Shown here: positions 5,759-8,409 of the stretch, one piece after another
How positions within the stretch are numbered: position 1 is the first letter of the stretch
Layout of the letters: each line of letters starts with the position of its first letter
Assembly (NCBI GenBank): GCA_030626685.1
Contig: DAOUTL010000052.1
Location: forward strand, 1-8,409
DNA length: 8,409 nt
Origin: Candidatus Bathyarchaeota archaeon
GTDB taxonomy: Archaea; Thermoproteota; Bathyarchaeia; Bathyarchaeales; Bathycorpusculaceae
Direction of reading: 5' to 3'
Position numbers and translations under genes: made by a program
The notes under the pieces: generated by a model
Databases searched by the model: none
Seen by the model: only the letters and a program-made list of their open reading frames with translations
Told to the model about the DNA's origin: nothing

Positions 5759-5814
5759 ATCTGAATTTTTTTACCATCAAAACGCCTCTCAGGTTTTTAG
5801 ATATTAGCCAACAA

Positions 5815-5822
5815 TTTATAAG
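5815..5822 (+). promoter_or_regulatory. TATA box of the restriction-modification operon
   Basis: TTTATAAG sits 43 bases before the GTG start of the methyltransferase, which would place transcription start near 5845 and give a leader of about 20 bases that includes the ribosome binding site at 5853-5859. Because it reads CTTATAAA on the other strand, it may also drive the divergent nuclease gene. Confidence 0.55.
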
Positions 5823-5852
5823 ATATACGATTGTTTCTATTAAAGTGGTTAA

Positions 5853-5859
5853 GAGAGGG
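5853..5859 (+). promoter_or_regulatory. Ribosome binding site deciding the GTG start
   Basis: GAGAGGG lies five bases before the GTG at 5865. No in-frame ATG precedes the conserved region of the methyltransferase, so this site is the main support for the GTG start. Confidence 0.6.
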
Positions 5860-5864
5860 TCAAA

Positions 5865-6740
5865 GTGGTTCAAAATAGTGAGACTAAAATTAAAAGGGCT
5901 GATGACAAACCAAGTGGAAAGCCTAATGATTTGGACCCAAAGAAGTGGCGTGAATATGAGAAACAAAGGCTTCAATTCTTCTCAGTTTGGGATACCCCCG
6001 AAAGGGATCCTCTCGGGTGGACCAAAGAAACTATACACGGTAGTTGTCCGGTTGAAATTCCGAGGCAATGTATTTGGAGATTTTCCAAACAAGGAGAAAC
6101 TGTTTTAGACCCTTTTGTGGCAAGCGGAACAACACTTGTCGCTTGTGCAAGGCTAAGAAGAAAGGGAATAGGAATTGAAATAAATCCTAACATAGCTAAG
6201 GTGGCAAAAGCAAACTTATCAGCACAGACTTTAGACCCAGAAATAAACGAATGGCTACAAAAACAGAGACTAATTATAGGTGATTCAAGAGATTTGAAAT
6301 CCCTCGGAATCGAAGATGAATCAATTGATTTGGTGTTTGCACATCCACCTTACTGGAATTTGATTAACTATAGCGAGGAACATGGATTTGTGGAAGGTGA
6401 TTTATCTACTCTTCCTACTCTTGAAGAGTTCTTAGATGGCATGAAACAGAATTTTGGTGAGGTTAAGCGTGTTCTGAAAAATGGTCGGTATTTTTGCGTG
6501 TTAATAGGAGAGGCTTTCTTGAAGGGTGGAAAAGTTGTTCCTCTTGACTATCACCTAACCAAATTGGCTCTTGACTTAGGATTCAAGTTCTTTACGAAAG
6601 TCATAAAATATACTAGACTTGCAACTTCCAGAATGAACTTCATTAACACTATGAAGTATCGCTCCTTGAGGTCTAACTTCTTTATTTGTATTCACGATTA
6701 TGTATTAATCCTTAGAAAAACCGAGAGGTTAGAAGAATGA
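5865..6740 (+). CDS. DNA methyltransferase of a type II restriction-modification pair
   Basis: This 291-residue enzyme transfers a methyl group from AdoMet to an exocyclic amino group of adenine or cytosine. The AdoMet site comes first: DPFVASGTT at 82-90 (usually DPFxGSGTT) and IEINP at 104-108. GDSRDL at 139-144 follows, then the catalytic tetrapeptide His160-Pro-Pro-Tyr163 with Trp164. The usual first residue is Ser for N4-cytosine enzymes or Asp/Asn for N6-adenine enzymes, so histidine leaves the target base undecided. The motif order (binding site before catalytic site) is the reverse of most beta-class DPPY enzymes with a C-terminal DPF motif. Segment 58-75 before motif I (HGSCPVEIPRQ) is typical of this family. 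The next gene starts within its stop codon, so the two form an operon, and the methylase presumably protects the host from the downstream endonuclease. Confidence 0.87.
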   Translation: MVQNSETKIKRADDKPSGKPNDLDPKKWREYEKQRLQFFSVWDTPERDPLGWTKETIHGSCPVEIPRQCIWRFSKQGETVLDPFVASGTTLVACARLRRKGIGIEINPNIAKVAKANLSAQTLDPEINEWLQKQRLIIGDSRDLKSLGIEDESIDLVFAHPPYWNLINYSEEHGFVEGDLSTLPTLEEFLDGMKQNFGEVKRVLKNGRYFCVLIGEAFLKGGKVVPLDYHLTKLALDLGFKFFTKVIKYTRLATSRMNFINTMKYRSLRSNFFICIHDYVLILRKTERLEE

Positions 6741-7717
6741 AACATGATGAGGTAGTCGAAGCATGTGCAAACTGGTTTAAATCAGACTCTCATGTGATTC
6801 TAATTTCGAAGGGATATGGAAGAGCTTTTCCTAATCCAGATGTTAGAGCTCAGTATCAAGACAATAAAATTGCCTTCGTTGAATGTAAACCAAGTGAGGC
6901 TGGCGGTAGGGAATACTTAACTGGTCTCGGTCAGTCACTTGCGTATCTAACTTTTGCAGATTTCTCATATCTAGCATTACCAGAGAAAGAAATGAACGAA
7001 TACGAACAATACTTCTGGATACAAACTATAGGTCTGTTGTCGGTAGAAGACGACATGACTGTTCAACTTCATAGAGAAGCTCTAGAGTCAGAAGTGTTAG
7101 TTACAAGAGAAGAACCGAGAGTAAGAGGCTACGGATATTATAGAGATCTCAGACCCTTAGAAATACATGCTGTTCTTAAAACAATAGAAAGGATAAGGGC
7201 CAGACGAAGAAGACCGACCATTCAGCAAATAAAAGATGCGATGTGGCAACAAGTTTGTAGAATGAGAGACATACGAAGTCAAAGGCAAAAGAACTCTTGG
7301 GTTCTGAACATGAGTTTATTGTTGAGAGATCTTCAAGTGATTAACCCTAACGATTATTCCTTAACTGAAGACGGTTTTAGACTTCTGCAACTGGGAGAAC
7401 TCAGAGATAAGCAACCATTCTTGAACGAATTGGCTAAACTGTTCTTGATTAACGCTAACTACCTCGATATTGTAACTATCATTCAAAGTCTGAACGATAG
7501 GCATTCTGGATTTACTTCAGTTTCTCAATTTAAGAGCCTATTAGTTGAAGATATAATTAATCAGAAGTTAGCCACTCAAGGAACTAATGTTATGAGAGAT
7601 TTGCAAGATATCCCGCGAATTCTTAGAGACTTGAATCTATTAAGTGAATGGAAAAGAATAGGACTTGCACATCGGTATGTAGTAAATTGGAAATACGTTC
7701 TTTCCGTAATATCATAA
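6737..7717 (+). CDS. Putative type II restriction endonuclease (PD-(D/E)XK with winged-helix tail)
   Basis: This 326-residue protein is the likely cutting partner of the methyltransferase. Residues 1-100 form a PD-(D/E)XK nuclease domain: Pro34-Asp35, the strand IAFVECK with Glu49 and Lys51, and GLGQSLAY at 63-70, which supplies the Gln66-x3-Tyr70 motif seen in many RecB- and Mrr-like nucleases. Residues 141-220 (helices, a basic run RARRRRP, then YSLTEDGFRLLQLG) look like a winged helix for DNA binding, and 240-320 like a second. The ATG overlaps the methylase stop by four bases (ATGA), and GAGAGGT at 6723-6729 provides the ribosome binding site, so translation is probably coupled, methylase first. 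Motifs appear complete. The recognition site is unknown and I recognise no named enzyme. Confidence 0.77.
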   Translation: MKHDEVVEACANWFKSDSHVILISKGYGRAFPNPDVRAQYQDNKIAFVECKPSEAGGREYLTGLGQSLAYLTFADFSYLALPEKEMNEYEQYFWIQTIGLLSVEDDMTVQLHREALESEVLVTREEPRVRGYGYYRDLRPLEIHAVLKTIERIRARRRRPTIQQIKDAMWQQVCRMRDIRSQRQKNSWVLNMSLLLRDLQVINPNDYSLTEDGFRLLQLGELRDKQPFLNELAKLFLINANYLDIVTIIQSLNDRHSGFTSVSQFKSLLVEDIINQKLATQGTNVMRDLQDIPRILRDLNLLSEWKRIGLAHRYVVNWKYVLSVIS

Positions 7718-7969
7718 AAGACTAACCATAAAAAATGTCTTAGAACTTTCTTCCATACGGTTTTTTTCTGAATGAAGAGAATACAAAAACGACAAATAGA
7801 GTTCAAACTCTTTTAGGCACGATAAAAACTAAAAATAGACCAGTCTCTAACTCTTATCAGATTTCTTACAGATAACCATAACCTTAATATCTATTTTCGG
7901 AACTTGGTTTTTTAATATGTTTGTAAATCATGCTTAAAGTCAGCATAGGCGTAATAGAGGGAAAGAGGT
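7718..7969. other. Intergenic region between convergent genes
   Basis: No convincing gene is visible in this AT-rich 252-bp stretch. A weak five-base hairpin (AAGAC/GTCTT, 7718-7722 and 7737-7741) is followed by a T-run. A 22-codon plus-strand frame from ATG 7930 overlaps the end of the next gene and is not supported. Confidence 0.5.
7761..7767 (+). terminator. T-run terminator of the restriction-modification operon
   Basis: Seven consecutive T residues lie 44 bases after the endonuclease stop and would serve as an archaeal termination signal. Confidence 0.5.
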
Positions 7970-8409
7970 TTAAACAAATAGATGAACATCAACTGTAGCT
8001 TTGTCTTCCCCCTCATTCTCTATGACAAGATACCACGTTGCAGTTCTTGGAGGCTTAAAGTTTATTTTCTTCCTAAGAATACCCTCTGCACCATATTCAT
8101 AAGAAAAATCTTCATCGTTCTCAAAACGTCTAAAACCATACCCAGTCAGAAAGTAGATATTTATTGTTTCATCAGATGTAATTTCTCCTTTTACTACTTC
8201 TTTCGCATCCAAGTCTAAATCATAGAAAACGTATTCTTCACCTTCTACGATACAAGTCTCCTCTAAGATGGTCTTAGGCTGTTTGGGTTGTCTATGTTCT
8301 GGCTTCCCTTCAATCGTTTTTGAAAGGATAGTTTTCTCTCTTGGCTTTGATAAGTAATTGATAATCCAACCTACTATCCCTATGGTAGCAGTTGAAAGAA
8401 CACCAACAA
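7970..8409 (-). CDS. Membrane-anchored beta-rich protein, 5' end outside the window
   Basis: The minus-strand frame is open from the right edge to the stop at 7970, giving 146 visible residues with no start codon inside the window. It opens with a hydrophobic segment (VGVLSTATIGIVGWIINYL) that is one transmembrane helix, then a charged, proline- and glutamine-containing linker (KPEHRQPKQPK). A beta-rich domain of about 100 residues follows, with alternating strands such as YVFYDLDL, INIYFLTGYGF, TWYLVIENEG and TVDVHLFV. This last part resembles small jelly-roll or emp24/GOLD-like ligand-binding domains common as anchored archaeal envelope proteins; that is a resemblance only. It converges on the restriction-modification operon and no functional link is visible. 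Confidence 0.68.
   Translation of the reverse strand, partial: VGVLSTATIGIVGWIINYLSKPREKTILSKTIEGKPEHRQPKQPKTILEETCIVEGEEYVFYDLDLDAKEVVKGEITSDETINIYFLTGYGFRRFENDEDFSYEYGAEGILRKKINFKPPRTATWYLVIENEGEDKATVDVHLFV

Noticed and set aside
5736..5975. Minus-strand 79-codon frame with a hydrophobic, leucine-rich product
   Set aside because: It is antisense to the methyltransferase start; its only interesting part is the ATG at 5777, discussed with the nuclease.
5845..6108. Plus-strand 87-codon frame overlapping the methyltransferase start
   Set aside because: It shows no recognisable motif and is out of frame with the convincing methyltransferase motifs that cover the same bases.
7930..7998. 22-codon plus-strand frame MLKVSIGVIEGKRFKQIDEHQL with an AT-rich upstream stretch
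   Set aside because: It has no clear ribosome binding site, is short, and overlaps the 3' end of the better supported minus-strand gene.
7982..8218. Plus-strand 78-codon frame opposite the right-edge gene
   Set aside because: The product is rich in Cys, Phe and Ile without domain structure, while the minus-strand frame reads as a coherent membrane protein through to the window edge.
1..8409. Transposon or integrase explanation for the rearrangements
   Set aside because: No transposase, integrase or tRNA gene and no terminal repeats with target duplications are visible; the repeats found are zinc-ribbon gene fragments.

Overview
The window looks archaeal, most likely from an uncultured TACK-type lineage such as Bathyarchaeia. 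The signs are TATA-like boxes at archaeal spacing, T-run terminators, GGAG/GAGAGG ribosome binding sites with ATG or GTG starts, an AT-rich composition, a surface protein with a signal peptide, coiled coil and C-terminal anchor, and small CxxC zinc-ribbon genes. The lineage is inferred from style only, not from a marker gene.

Layout: (1) 20-2947 (+) encodes a large one-polypeptide restriction-modification enzyme with an N-terminal PD-(D/E)XK nuclease, a gamma-type N6-adenine methylase core and a C-terminal recognition region. (2) 2966-3716 is a scar-rich stretch. It holds a frameshifted zinc-ribbon/nuclease pseudogene (+), the decapitated start of another gene (+), and the tail of a zinc-ribbon gene (-). 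(3) 3697-4182 (-) is a small PD-(D/E)XK-like protein. It is flanked on its downstream side by that zinc-ribbon tail and on its upstream side by a zinc-ribbon linker remnant (4235-4264). (4) 4344-5225 (+) is an intact secreted, membrane-anchored protein with twelve uninterrupted Tyr/Phe-x-x-Leu heptads. (5) 5297-5777 (-) is a Holliday-resolvase-like nuclease that is cut by an in-frame TAG and runs in the same frame into a complete two-knuckle zinc-ribbon gene. (6) 5865-7717 (+) is a two-gene operon with an ATGA overlap, encoding a DNA methyltransferase and a PD-(D/E)XK endonuclease; it reads as an undescribed type II restriction-modification pair. (7) 7970-8409 (-) is a membrane-anchored beta-rich protein cut by the window edge.

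The region is best read as a defence island with five separate PD-(D/E)XK-type modules in 8.4 kb. The most unusual signal is a small zinc-ribbon gene that recurs in whole or part four times, each time directly against a nuclease or restriction gene. Two of the four junctions fall at the same point of the zinc-ribbon gene (after the Phe-Ile-Pro codons and before Met-Tyr-Glu-Pro). This suggests either a preferred insertion site for nuclease genes or a recombination point that shuffles them. The large enzymes are intact, while the small nuclease and zinc-ribbon modules carry several indels and one amber codon.
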